Positions 37,809 through 46,567 of a stretch of DNA of 64,000 bases are shown piece by piece (the stretch's first letter is position 1; each line of letters begins with the position of its first letter). The stretch is taken from assembly GCA_023428695.1 (NCBI GenBank), contig JAEYWY010000028.1:186001-250000 (forward strand), read 5' to 3'. The position numbers were made by a program, and so were the translations under genes. The stretch is from Bacteroidota bacterium (GTDB lineage Bacteria > Bacteroidota > Bacteroidia > Cytophagales > Cyclobacteriaceae). The notes under the pieces were generated by a model. That model had not been told where the DNA came from. It searched no databases and was given only the letters and a program-made list of their open reading frames with translations.

Positions 37809-39317
37809 CTATGCGCCTGGTCCGAGTTCGCGATTAAGCCTATTCAACCAGCGTGAATATGCTTCGGCATACTGGGATGTTTTCGAGGAGTCGGGATCTT
37901 CCGACTTAATCAACCTGAGTCCGCCGAAGGCATCGGAGAACGAACCAAAAACACCTGCACCGACACCTGCACCGATCGCCGCACCCTTCGATCCGTCGGT
38001 GTCGTAAAGTTCTACCCGCGCGCCAATTGTATTGACAAAAGCTTCGCGGAACAGCGGACTTAGGAACATATTTGCATGTCCCGCGCGAATGACTTTGGTT
38101 TCGAGTCCCATCGTCCGCAGCACATCGAAACCGTATTTCAAAGCAAACACGATTCCCTCCTGAGCTGCACGGAAGATGTGGGGCTGTCCGTGGCGGTTAA
38201 AGTTTAGTCCGTGGAAGGAACCGTCGATATTCCTGTTTTCGAGAACGCGTTCAGCACCATTTCCAAACGGTAGCAGTACCAGGCCATCGGATCCGATCGG
38301 TGATGACGACGCCAGAGCGTTCATCTTGTCATACTCGTAGCCCTGGCCTGAATTCTGAATGTTCCGGCGAAGCCAGCTGTTGAGGATACCCGTACCGTTG
38401 ACGCAAAGAAGGACGCCGTTGCGTGGATTGGCCGATGTATTATTAACGTGAACGAACGTGTTTACGCGGGACCTTGGATCAAAAGCGTTCTTTTCAGTGA
38501 CACTATATATTACACCGGAGGTCCCTGCCGTTGCCGCCGTTTCACCGGGGTTGAGGACATTTAGAGAGAACGCGTTGTTTGGCTGATCTCCAGCACGATA
38601 GCTGATCTTTATACCCTGGCGCAATCCAAGTTCTTTGGCCGCGGCTTCATTTACTTCGGCCTGAACGGAAAAGACCGGCTTGATATCAGCCAGAAGGCTG
38701 CGGTCGATTCCGTAGTGCGCGAGCAACGAATCGGCTATGCCACCGGCTCTGTAATCCCAAAAGATACCTTCAGACAAACCGGTGTCTGTGGTGCTGATTT
38801 CGCCTGACAGTTTCATTGCAATGTAGTCGCCGGGGAGCATCACCTTATATATCCTGGCAAAATTTTCAGGCTCGTTTTCTTTCACCCACGCGAGCTTCGA
38901 GGCGGTAAAATTGCCTGGCGAATTGAGATAATGTTCCAGGCAGTATGAAACGCCCAGAGCGGTTGCTGCTTTTTCACCAATGCCAACGGCGCGGCTATCA
39001 CACCAAATAATAGAAGGCCGGAGGACGCGGTGCTCGCGATCAACACAGACGAGTCCGTGCATCTGGTACGAGATTCCGATTGCCTCAATATTCGCGGCTG
39101 ACACGCCGGATTTCGCGAGACACTCGCGGGTTGCTTTTACGGCGTGCTCCCACCACATTTCCGGATCCTGCTCAGCCCAGCCCGGTTTCACGGCCAGCAT
39201 CGGCATTTCTTCTTTCGGCGACTGCGCTGATGCAGCCACGTGTCCCGTACTACTGTCGACAAGGGAGACCTTGACGGATGAACTGCCCAAATCAAATCCT
39301 AGAAGATATTGCTGCAT
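37809..39317 (-). CDS. xylB: Xylulokinase (FGGY family)
   Basis: A 502-residue FGGY sugar kinase that phosphorylates D-xylulose to xylulose-5-phosphate. It begins YLLGFDLGSSSVKVSLVD (phosphate 1 loop), has the xylulokinase-type YQMHGLVCVD and SIIWCDSRAVG motifs, DYIAMKLSGEISTTDTGLSEG, AGDQPNNAFSLNVL with the catalytic Asp, and TAGTSGVIYSVT. The C-terminal glycine-rich GAAIGAGVGAGVFGSF helps bind ATP. Neighbouring xylA makes the identification firm. It is divergent from the Nudix-type regulator, with a 29-bp palindrome 38 bases before the start codon. Confidence 0.95.
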   Translation of the reverse strand: MQQYLLGFDLGSSSVKVSLVDSSTGHVAASAQSPKEEMPMLAVKPGWAEQDPEMWWEHAVKATRECLAKSGVSAANIEAIGISYQMHGLVCVDREHRVLRPSIIWCDSRAVGIGEKAATALGVSYCLEHYLNSPGNFTASKLAWVKENEPENFARIYKVMLPGDYIAMKLSGEISTTDTGLSEGIFWDYRAGGIADSLLAHYGIDRSLLADIKPVFSVQAEVNEAAAKELGLRQGIKISYRAGDQPNNAFSLNVLNPGETAATAGTSGVIYSVTEKNAFDPRSRVNTFVHVNNTSANPRNGVLLCVNGTGILNSWLRRNIQNSGQGYEYDKMNALASSSPIGSDGLVLLPFGNGAERVLENRNIDGSFHGLNFNRHGQPHIFRAAQEGIVFALKYGFDVLRTMGLETKVIRAGHANMFLSPLFREAFVNTIGARVELYDTDGSKGAAIGAGVGAGVFGSFSDAFGGLRLIKSEDPDSSKTSQYAEAYSRWLNRLNRELGPGA

Positions 39318-39354
39318 GGAATTCTCTATTTTGGCTTTTTGGTTGGTTTTTAAC

Positions 39355-39383
39355 TACCTTATAGTAATTTTGACTACAAGGTA
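39355..39383. promoter_or_regulatory. Likely operator for the xylose operon: 11-bp inverted repeat with 7-bp spacer
   Basis: TACCTTATAGT (39355-39365) and ACTACAAGGTA (39373-39383) are inverted copies matching at 10 of 11 positions, separated by AATTTTG. The site is central in the 98-bp divergent gap between xylB and the Nudix-type regulator gene. A dimeric NrtR/AraR-type regulator encoded next door would be expected to bind here, controlling xylBA and its own gene. Confidence 0.7.
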
Positions 39384-39415
39384 ATGCTTTTTTACAATTT
39401 GTCAATTTAAAGGGC

Positions 39416-40111
39416 ATGAAGAAAAATTCGTTTCCCGATTCTATTATAGATGCACTCTCTATAGACTGTATGATTTTCGGGTTTAAGAAAAATGAACTCG
39501 ATATTCTCCTCGTACAGCACGGCGAGGGTATCAGCAAGGGAAAATGGGCGTTGCCGGGGGGCTGGATACGCTACAACGAATCCCTCGACGCTGCGGCTAA
39601 CCGGATTCTCAAAGACCTGACAGGCGTCTCCAATATTTATCTGGAACAATTGCGTGCGTTTGGTGAGACCGACCGATATCCGGACAAGCGCGTTATAACA
39701 ATTGCGTATTATGCGCTTGTAAAACCCGAGGACTATACGCTTCATGCAGGCTTCACCGCAGCCGACGCGCGCTGGTTCAAACTCAGCGACGTTCCCGCCC
39801 TGCCCTACGACCACTCGGCTATTCTGAACTCGGGACTTGCGCACCTGCGACATAAAGTTCGTCACGAACCTGTCGGATTTAATCTGCTTCCGAAGAAGTT
39901 TACGCTACTCCAACTCCAGGAATTATATGAAGCCATTCTCGAACGGAAGCTCGACAAACCAAACTTCAGACGGAAACTCATGAAGATGAACCTGCTGGAA
40001 GTGTGTAAAGAAAAACAAACTGATGTTTCCCATCGTGCAGCAAGTCTGTACCGGTTTGACAAACGCACTTATGATAAGTTGAGAGAGAAGGGATTGACAT
40101 TTGAATTGTGA
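39416..40111 (+). CDS. Nudix-domain transcriptional regulator (NrtR/AraR-type), probable xylose operon regulator
   Basis: A 231-residue protein with an N-terminal Nudix fold (~residues 10-145) and a C-terminal winged-helix domain (~155-231, LPKKFTLLQLQELYEAIL, KPNFRRKLMKM, YRFDKRTYDKL). The Nudix box GGWIRYNESLDAAANRILKD keeps the first Gly and Glu but lacks the REUXEE glutamates (R-I-L-K-D instead), so hydrolase activity is probably lost. This matches the NrtR-like family in which the Nudix domain has become an effector-binding domain; in Bacteroides AraR, a member, it binds L-arabinose. Divergent placement from xylBA argues for control of xylose use, with xylose or xylulose as candidate effector. 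Confidence 0.88.
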   Translation: MKKNSFPDSIIDALSIDCMIFGFKKNELDILLVQHGEGISKGKWALPGGWIRYNESLDAAANRILKDLTGVSNIYLEQLRAFGETDRYPDKRVITIAYYALVKPEDYTLHAGFTAADARWFKLSDVPALPYDHSAILNSGLAHLRHKVRHEPVGFNLLPKKFTLLQLQELYEAILERKLDKPNFRRKLMKMNLLEVCKEKQTDVSHRAASLYRFDKRTYDKLREKGLTFEL

Positions 40112-40456
40112 CCCCCCGTTGTACAGCGTCTAAAGTTCAAAGTTAAAAGAGGTAAAGTTTGAAGGTCATTTCGAACTAAGACAACCAGTGCGAGCAACGA
40201 TGTAATTCTGAGTGAAATGTTCCGCATTCGCGATGATGTGCGGTTGTTCCCCTCAGGGACAAGGATGCGGGAGGCAACTGACTCAACTCCGAACGAATCG
40301 CAGGACCCGCGTGAGCGAACTGTCCCGGGTAAACCAACCCTTGAAATGCAAATTTCACTGCATTCAAACGTTATAAATGTAAATTTTACACGCCTCAGGG
40401 ATTGCACATAAAAAATTTTCGGGTCATCTTCATGGCTGCTAAAACTTAAACCTACA
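40112..40456. other. 345-bp non-coding region with several GC-rich inverted repeats
   Basis: No convincing gene is seen. The part 40220-40330 has nested complementary arms: CCGCA/TGCGG (~40223-40242), and GGGACA (40256-40261) with TGTCCC (40321-40326) enclosing GCGGG (40267-40271) and CCCGC (40306-40310). It may be a structured RNA, a degenerate dispersed repeat, or the leader of the MFS transporter gene. The last ~100 bases are AT-rich and probably hold its promoter. Confidence 0.35.
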
Positions 40457-41776
40457 ATGGAAAAGACATTTAACGCGTCTCGTCTCTTTCTGGCGAGCTG
40501 TCTCGCACTGCTTGTTACGTCACTCACCTTTGCCATTCGCGCAAAGATTGAACAGGTGTTTCAAAGCGACTACGGACTAACGGGTCAGGAAGTTGGATGG
40601 GCATTCGGGCCGGCCTTCTGGGGCTTTACGGTCGCCATGTATATCGGTGGGCTTATCATCGATATCGTGAAAACCAAAAACATTGTCTGGCTCGCGTTCC
40701 TCACACACCTCATTGGTATTGTCCTGCTGCTAATCGCCAAAGACAAGACCATGCTTTTCGTTTCCAACGTATTCATCGGACTTGGAAACGGCAGTGTTGA
40801 AGCTGCGTGTAATCCCCTCGTGGCAACGATCTACGCTGAAAACAAAACCAAGATGCTTAACCGCTTCCACGTATGGTTCCCCGGAGGTATCGTTATCGGA
40901 GGTATTCTTGCATGGCTCTTGATGGACACGCTTAATCTGCCATGGCAGCTTCTAGTAGGCCTGCTGTTTATACCGCTGGCGTTGTACGGGTATCTGTTCT
41001 TTGGTCAGGTTATTCCTGAAACCGAACGTGTCAGCACCGGTGTGTCGTACAAAGACATGCTGCGTAATGTCGGAGCGCCGATCACCATCATAGTTGTGGT
41101 CAGCTTTATGATCCTCGCCGCATCACTTCCTATAGCAATAGATTTCACATCATCTACAACGTATATTATACTGGCCGCGATTGTTGTGGCGGTAGTGGTC
41201 GAGGGCCTTGTCGTTAATAAGATCAGCCTTCTTTTTCCATTCATCCTGTTCTGTATGTTCCTCACTGCGTCGACGGAACTCGGCACAAACCAATGGATCA
41301 ACGCGCTGCTTGAAGGCAACGGCATCAACCCGATGATCATTCTGGTTGTGGTAACCGGTATCATGGCCGTGGGCAGATACTTCGCGGGTCCGCTGATTCA
41401 CAGACTCAACCCTTCCGGTGTGTTGCTCGGATCTGCAATACTTTCTTTTGCAGGACTTTATTTGCTGAGCATAGCCAGTGGAGCAGGTTTCACCATGTTC
41501 GCTGCGATAGTCTTTGCAGTGGGCGTATGTTACTTCTGGCCTACGATGCTCGGATTCGTTGCCGAATACATTCCGAAGAGTGGCGCCCTCGGACTATCAA
41601 TCATGGGTGGAGCCGGAATGGTTGCCACATCGATGGTACTTCCTATTATGGGTGAGTCCATCGATACGGCAGGTCCGCAGGCTACCCTCCAGTTTGTGTC
41701 TATTCTTCCGGCGATTCTGGTTGTGTTGTTCATCGCCCTGAATGTGTACATGCGCGGTAAGAAGTCGACGCACTGA
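40457..41776 (+). CDS. MFS transporter, probable sugar permease
   Basis: A 439-residue major facilitator with about 12 hydrophobic segments. The N-half shows an aromatic-rich loop (YGLTGQEVGWAFGPAFWGFTVAMYIGGL, read in two parts here) and a FIGLGNGSVEAACNPLVATIYAENKTKMLN loop between helices four and five, a feature of sugar:cation symporters of the FucP-like kind. The C-half includes VGRYFAGPLIHRLNP and YFWPTMLGFVAEYIPKSGALGLS. The gene stands alone between the Nudix regulator and a strong bidirectional terminator. Xylose or maltose are the natural guesses from its neighbours, but the substrate is not determined by sequence. Confidence 0.85.
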   Translation: MEKTFNASRLFLASCLALLVTSLTFAIRAKIEQVFQSDYGLTGQEVGWAFGPAFWGFTVAMYIGGLIIDIVKTKNIVWLAFLTHLIGIVLLLIAKDKTMLFVSNVFIGLGNGSVEAACNPLVATIYAENKTKMLNRFHVWFPGGIVIGGILAWLLMDTLNLPWQLLVGLLFIPLALYGYLFFGQVIPETERVSTGVSYKDMLRNVGAPITIIVVVSFMILAASLPIAIDFTSSTTYIILAAIVVAVVVEGLVVNKISLLFPFILFCMFLTASTELGTNQWINALLEGNGINPMIILVVVTGIMAVGRYFAGPLIHRLNPSGVLLGSAILSFAGLYLLSIASGAGFTMFAAIVFAVGVCYFWPTMLGFVAEYIPKSGALGLSIMGGAGMVATSMVLPIMGESIDTAGPQATLQFVSILPAILVVLFIALNVYMRGKKSTH

Positions 41777-41791
41777 TTTCAACAAACACAT

Positions 41792-41819
41792 AAAAAAACC
41801 CGGGTCACCGGGTTTTTTT
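41792..41819. terminator. Strong bidirectional rho-independent terminator
   Basis: A perfect 12-bp stem: AAAAAAACCCGG (41792-41803) pairs with CCGGGTTTTTTT (41808-41819) around a GTCA loop. It lies 15 bases after the MFS stop; the T-run serves the plus strand and the A-run gives a T-run on the minus strand. Confidence 0.93.
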
Positions 41820-41901
41820 ATGCCTTATCGGCAAAGTTGGCGCACACATTTTTGTCGCTGACATTTAATTCTATCTTGCAGCCACAAAAATCAACGCCTC
41901 A

Positions 41902-42510
41902 TTGAGTTTGAAGAAATTTCTTGCGCTGGGTGATTCCTATACGATTGGGGAAGGCGTTTCGCCGGATCAAACCTGGCCCTTCCTGCTTTCGCGGGAACTT
42001 CGCAGTTCCGGGATCGATATTGCCGACCCGGAGATAATCGCCACGACAGGCTGGCGAACCGATGAATTGAAGAGCGCCATCATCGCGCGAAAGCCAACAT
42101 CAGAATATGACCTCGTTTCGCTCCTTGTTGGTGTAAATAATCAGTATCAGGGTAAACCGCTTGATCATTACGCAAGCGATTTTGAAGAGCTCATTGCCCT
42201 CACCATACACGCCGGTAAAGGCAATCCATCGTCTGTGATGGTGTTATCTATTCCCGACTACGGCTTTACGCCATTCGGTGCAGAAAAACAGGAAGAGATA
42301 ACAAAAGGCATTGAGGCATTCAATCGCGTGAACATGATGATCGCCAAAGCATATGGCATCCGTTACCTCGACATAACAGAAATCTCCCGGAAAGCAGCAT
42401 CCGAGCCTGACTTGCTCGTAGCTGATAAGCTCCACCCTTCCGGAAAGATGTACAGGATGTGGGTCGACAAGATCATGGAAGATCAATCAATTCTCAGCGC
42501 GTTCAGCTAA
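41902..42510 (+). CDS. SGNH/GDSL family hydrolase
   Basis: A ~200-residue cytoplasmic esterase-type hydrolase. Block I is FLALGDSYTIGEG with the nucleophile Ser, block III is LLVGVNNQYQG, and block V is DKLHPSG with the catalytic Asp and His. No ATG occurs near the start: the frame opens after a stop at 41866-41868, and the first options are TTG at 41902 and TTG at 41908 (the latter giving the common MKKxLALGDS beginning). It is a single gene following a terminator and is convergent with the maltose phosphorylase gene (19 bases apart). Substrate unknown; deacetylation or thioesterase/lysophospholipase-type hydrolysis are family options. Confidence 0.85.
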   Translation: MSLKKFLALGDSYTIGEGVSPDQTWPFLLSRELRSSGIDIADPEIIATTGWRTDELKSAIIARKPTSEYDLVSLLVGVNNQYQGKPLDHYASDFEELIALTIHAGKGNPSSVMVLSIPDYGFTPFGAEKQEEITKGIEAFNRVNMMIAKAYGIRYLDITEISRKAASEPDLLVADKLHPSGKMYRMWVDKIMEDQSILSAFS

Positions 42511-42529
42511 GGACTGAACAACGTTCCGT

Positions 42530-44818
42530 TTACCGCTTCAGTTGCTGTGACTTCCCGTTAAGGAAAATCTCCATCGGTTCGCCGGACTCAAGAATCGTTT
42601 CCGTACCTTCCCGGGAGACTTTGACTTTGATCACCCGTCCGCGGAACTCGAGACGAAAAGAATACGACTTCCATTGATCCGGAATAAACGGAGTAAAGTG
42701 GAGTGCGCCATTTTTGACACGCATACCTCCGAAACCTTTTACCACACTCATCCACGTACCTGCCATTGATGTAATGTGACAACCGTCTTCCGTGTCGTTG
42801 TTGTAGTCATCGAGATCCAGGCGTGCCGTTCGGAGATACAACTCATACGCGCGCTGCTTGTAACCCAGCATTGATGCCAGGATCACGTGCACGCATGGCG
42901 AAAGCGACGACTCATGGACAGTCATCGGCTCATAGAAGTCAAAGTTGGTTCGTATCGTTTCGATGTCGTAGCGGTCCTCGAAGAAATAGATTCCCTGCAA
43001 TACGTCAGCCTGCTTGATGAAACATGAACGGAGGATGCGATCCCACGACCATTTCTGATTAAGCGGTCGATCTTCCTTCCGGAGATCTTTCACAGTCAGA
43101 ATTTCTTTGTCGAGGAAACCATCCTGTTGCAGGAAGAGATTGCGACGTTCATCGACGGGGTAGTGCATTTTTTCGATAATCTCCCGCCATCTTGTTGTTT
43201 CCTCCTTTTCGCCAAAATTGATTCTATTGGAAAGCGTATCCAGTTTGTCTTTCGCGTTCTTCCGGACGTACTCTAATGCGTGCAACGTATACTGCATCGT
43301 CCACGTCGCGATGGTGTTCGTATACCAGTTATTGTTGACGTTGTTCTCGTATTCATTTGGACCTGTTACCCCGAGAAGCACATACTTGTTCTTGTCGGAA
43401 GACCACGTTATCCGTTGTGACCAGAATCGCGAAATCGCAATCAAAACCTCGAGACCGTATTCTACCAGGTAGTCCTCATCACCCGTGTAGTTGATATAGT
43501 CGAATATCGCATAAGCAATTGCTCCATTCCGGTGTATTTCCTCAAAAGTGATCTCCCATTCATTGTGACACTCTTCGCCGTTCATGGTCACCATGGGATA
43601 CAACGCAGCGCCATTCGTGAACCCAAGTTTTGCCGCGTTCTCAATAGCCTTCTGCAAATGTTTGTACCGATAAACAAGAAGATTGCGCGCGACATGTTGC
43701 TCCGACGTTCCCAAATAAAACGGAAGGCAATACGCTTCGGTATCCCAGTAGGTGCTGCCGCCATACTTCTCGCCGGTGAACCCCTTTGGTCCGATGTTCA
43801 ATCGTTCGTCATCACCGGTATAGGTCTGCGTAAGCTGAAAAATGTTAAAACGTATCCCCTGCTGTGCAGCGACGTCGCCATCGATGGTGATATCGGACTC
43901 CTCCCACTTATGAGCCCATACGGCCGCATGTTTTTCGAATAACTTGTCAAAGCCTTCCTGCACCGCGAAGTCAAGAACCTTTCGGCATTCATCGACCATT
44001 TTTTCTTTCGGATGATTTTCCGAAGAAAGAATGGCTGCGTACTTACAAATAACAATCTCTTTACCCTGATTGCACGAAAGCTGGATTACGTTACTGGCAA
44101 ACTTTTCGCGTTGCTCGATATTAATCCGGCCAACCTGAGCTTTTTCACCATCACACGTCAAAGCATAACGCATCCCGGTCGTAACGTGAAATAAAGTTTT
44201 CTTTGTTTGCGCCGTAACAATAGCTTCACCTTCCGATGCGTTTCTTCCAACTTCCTCCCAAAACTTCTCATCATAGTTTGAATCCATGTTGATGACATCG
44301 GCATCGATGTACAGCGAGAGTGTGATGTTACCGGAAAAGTTCAGCGGCGTGATCGCGTATCGTATGGCGCCAATTTCGCCGTTGGCCATTGAACAAAATC
44401 TGCGCGCGTCAACTTTGACTTGCTTGCCATCAGGAAGTTCTGCCTGGAAAGACCGCTGGAGCAAACCGGTTTTCATATCCAGCACGCGGCGAAATTCTTT
44501 CACCTTGCATTTGGCCAGATCGAGTTTTTGGTTTTCGATACTTATATGGATACCAATCCAGTTGGGCGCATTCAATACTTTCGCGAAGTATTCCGGGTAG
44601 CCGTTCTTCCACCAGCCTACGCGCGTTTTGTCCGGGTAATAAACCCCTGCGACGTAACTTCCGCGCAGACTGTCCCCCGAGTAATCTTCTTCGAAGTTTG
44701 CGCGCTGCCCCATCCGACCGTTACCAATAGAAAAAATACTCTCTGAAATGCGGTTGAAATGCGGATCAAACCCTTCTTCGATAATTTGCCATTCATGATG
44801 TTTGATGTAGTCTTTCAT
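42530..44818 (-). CDS. GH65 maltose phosphorylase
   Basis: A 762-residue GH65 enzyme, best read as maltose phosphorylase: maltose + phosphate gives glucose + beta-glucose-1-phosphate. The N-terminal beta-sandwich (~1-270; ESIFSIGNGRMGQRANFEE) leads into an (alpha/alpha)6 barrel. The maltose-type loop TGEKYGGSTYWDTEAYCLPFYL and the catalytic-acid region GEECHNEWEITFEEIHRNG are both typical of maltose phosphorylases rather than trehalose or kojibiose phosphorylases. The adjoining beta-phosphoglucomutase gene (59 bases upstream) handles the beta-glucose-1-phosphate, fully consistent with this call. No signal peptide, so cytoplasmic. It is the last gene of the ROK-PfkB-pgmB-GH65 operon. Confidence 0.93.
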   Translation of the reverse strand: MKDYIKHHEWQIIEEGFDPHFNRISESIFSIGNGRMGQRANFEEDYSGDSLRGSYVAGVYYPDKTRVGWWKNGYPEYFAKVLNAPNWIGIHISIENQKLDLAKCKVKEFRRVLDMKTGLLQRSFQAELPDGKQVKVDARRFCSMANGEIGAIRYAITPLNFSGNITLSLYIDADVINMDSNYDEKFWEEVGRNASEGEAIVTAQTKKTLFHVTTGMRYALTCDGEKAQVGRINIEQREKFASNVIQLSCNQGKEIVICKYAAILSSENHPKEKMVDECRKVLDFAVQEGFDKLFEKHAAVWAHKWEESDITIDGDVAAQQGIRFNIFQLTQTYTGDDERLNIGPKGFTGEKYGGSTYWDTEAYCLPFYLGTSEQHVARNLLVYRYKHLQKAIENAAKLGFTNGAALYPMVTMNGEECHNEWEITFEEIHRNGAIAYAIFDYINYTGDEDYLVEYGLEVLIAISRFWSQRITWSSDKNKYVLLGVTGPNEYENNVNNNWYTNTIATWTMQYTLHALEYVRKNAKDKLDTLSNRINFGEKEETTRWREIIEKMHYPVDERRNLFLQQDGFLDKEILTVKDLRKEDRPLNQKWSWDRILRSCFIKQADVLQGIYFFEDRYDIETIRTNFDFYEPMTVHESSLSPCVHVILASMLGYKQRAYELYLRTARLDLDDYNNDTEDGCHITSMAGTWMSVVKGFGGMRVKNGALHFTPFIPDQWKSYSFRLEFRGRVIKVKVSREGTETILESGEPMEIFLNGKSQQLKR

Positions 44819-44877
44819 ATGCGTAGAAGGTTCTTGCGGCGCAGGCCGGGAGTCTATGTTAAGTTAATGAGTTTCGT

Positions 44878-45576
44878 CTATGCCAATTCTGAGACGAGTT
44901 CCGGACGAAACATACCGGTTTTCTCGATCACGTAATCGGCTTTGCCAAGCTGTTCCTTACTTCCTACACCAACACACTTCATCCCTGCGGCCAACGCAGC
45001 TTCAACGCCGGCCTCAGCATCTTCGAACACAACGCATTCCGAGGGATCAACTCCCAGACGGGCTGCCGCCAAAAGGAAGATCTCCGGGTGTGGTTTCGAA
45101 TGGACAATCATGGTGCCATCGACAATCACATCGAAATAATTCCGAATGCCGAGTATATCCAGCACCATCGGAGCATTCTTACTGCTCGATGCAAGCGCAA
45201 TGACATACCCACGCTCACGAAGATCTTCTATCAGGGATATCACACCCGGAAAAACTTCGTCCGGTTTCATTCCCTTGATGTATTCGATGAACCAGTCGTT
45301 CTTACGATTTGCGTGTCTGTTCTTTTCCTCGTCCGAAAGGTTGATTCCGCCAATCTCCATAATGATTTCCATTGAGCGGATACGACTGACACCCTTCAGG
45401 CGTTCGTTGTCTTCCGGCGTGAGTTCGAAACCAAATTCGTGCGCCAGCTTTTTCCATGCGAGGTAGTGGTAATGCGCCGTATCAACGATAACACCGTCCA
45501 GATCGAATATTACTGCTTTAATCAAATTGAGATCGTTAGAGAGTTGTAGTGAATCGGTTTGTAGTTCGCGGTTCAT
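44878..45576 (-). CDS. pgmB: Beta-phosphoglucomutase
   Basis: A 232-residue HAD-superfamily enzyme converting beta-glucose-1-phosphate to glucose-6-phosphate. It has the HAD nucleophile motif AVIFDLDGVIVDTAHYHYLAW, where the second Asp is the acid/base and the HYHYLAW cap residues are typical of PgmB; the cap loop RLKGVSRIRSMEII; motif II LASSSKNAP; motif III Lys in HSKPHPEIFL; and motif IV VVFEDAEAGVEAA. Length is standard. It lies between PfkB (15 bases upstream) and maltose phosphorylase, which produces its substrate. Confidence 0.95.
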   Translation of the reverse strand: MNRELQTDSLQLSNDLNLIKAVIFDLDGVIVDTAHYHYLAWKKLAHEFGFELTPEDNERLKGVSRIRSMEIIMEIGGINLSDEEKNRHANRKNDWFIEYIKGMKPDEVFPGVISLIEDLRERGYVIALASSSKNAPMVLDILGIRNYFDVIVDGTMIVHSKPHPEIFLLAAARLGVDPSECVVFEDAEAGVEAALAAGMKCVGVGSKEQLGKADYVIEKTGMFRPELVSELA

Positions 45577-45591
45577 GGCCTGAAAAAACGG

Positions 45592-46563
45592 CTAAAAATA
45601 CGTGGCCTGAATGACTTTATCCGTTTCATCCAGAGACTTAAATACCGCAAACGTTTTCCCCTGCGTTCGCAGCGCCCCGAATGTATTTCCATATCGGGCT
45701 GCCTCAATATACCCGGTCGGATTTTGCAATAATCCGAACCCAATTCCGCCTGCGAAAGAATCGCCGCATCCTGTCGTATCTATCACGTGTTGTACCTTAA
45801 CCGCCGGCACCATTTCTTCCCGCAGTTTGCCATTTTCCCGGAAGTAGACAAGGCATCCACGGCTGTCGACGGTGATGTACACACACTTCACACCTTTGTC
45901 AAGGCAGTGCAACGCAAATTCTCTTAGGTAATCGCGGTCGACTTCAGGGTTTTCAGTAAAGTCTTCGCTTTCGTATTCCTTCTTGAACCATGATGCATGT
46001 GCTTCCTCCAGGTTCATCTTCAGCACATCGATATATGGCAACCACAGATCACGGTCGATCCAGAATTTGCGTTGCCGTTCACCGTTGATAAGGCACGCCG
46101 TCGTTGGACCGTGGGCGTCAAAAATAACGACACCCTTACTGTTCGCCTTGAGATACTGCAAAGCTTCAAGAGCGATTTCATAGTCGCTTATTGGTATGAA
46201 CACAAACACATCACAATCGACAAGCTTTTCGAAATCCGCGGCGACAATGGGATCCATAAATCCCGTTTGCCTTTCAAGCCTGTTGTTCATGTCGAGGAAT
46301 CGCAGGGAAATGATGTCACCCTGATCGTTTCGTGAAGTAATGTGCGACAGGTTTACACCTTTCGCTCCCTTAAACACTTCATGGACGTTGTCCTTATCCA
46401 CACCGCGCACATGGCTTACGGGAATAATTTCGAGATCCTCGATTCCCAGTGCCGACAATGCCATTACCGGATGTGTTACGCAGCCCCATTTCTGAATCAA
46501 ATCCCCCTGATGCGTGACGATATGGTCACGCGGAATCGGTCCCACGATTGCAATGCGCTTCAT
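45592..46563 (-). CDS. PfkB family carbohydrate kinase of unknown substrate
   Basis: A 323-residue ribokinase-like kinase. The catalytic signature near the C-terminus is complete: VIDTTGCGDSFAGGIGFGLL, with the Asp base and anion hole, followed by an Asn/Gly-rich ATP-site helix (AARYGNTFGALRTQG). The substrate half differs from standard members: the N-terminus MKRIAIVGPIPRDHIVT is followed by KWGCVTHPVMALSALG rather than the common GGxxxN(V)A motif. No signal. It lies four bases after the ROK gene and 15 before pgmB, so it is part of the maltose phosphorylase operon. Fructose-type, nucleoside or other sugar substrates cannot be separated by sequence. Confidence 0.85.
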   Translation of the reverse strand: MKRIAIVGPIPRDHIVTHQGDLIQKWGCVTHPVMALSALGIEDLEIIPVSHVRGVDKDNVHEVFKGAKGVNLSHITSRNDQGDIISLRFLDMNNRLERQTGFMDPIVAADFEKLVDCDVFVFIPISDYEIALEALQYLKANSKGVVIFDAHGPTTACLINGERQRKFWIDRDLWLPYIDVLKMNLEEAHASWFKKEYESEDFTENPEVDRDYLREFALHCLDKGVKCVYITVDSRGCLVYFRENGKLREEMVPAVKVQHVIDTTGCGDSFAGGIGFGLLQNPTGYIEAARYGNTFGALRTQGKTFAVFKSLDETDKVIQATYF

Positions 46564-46567
46564 AAAT

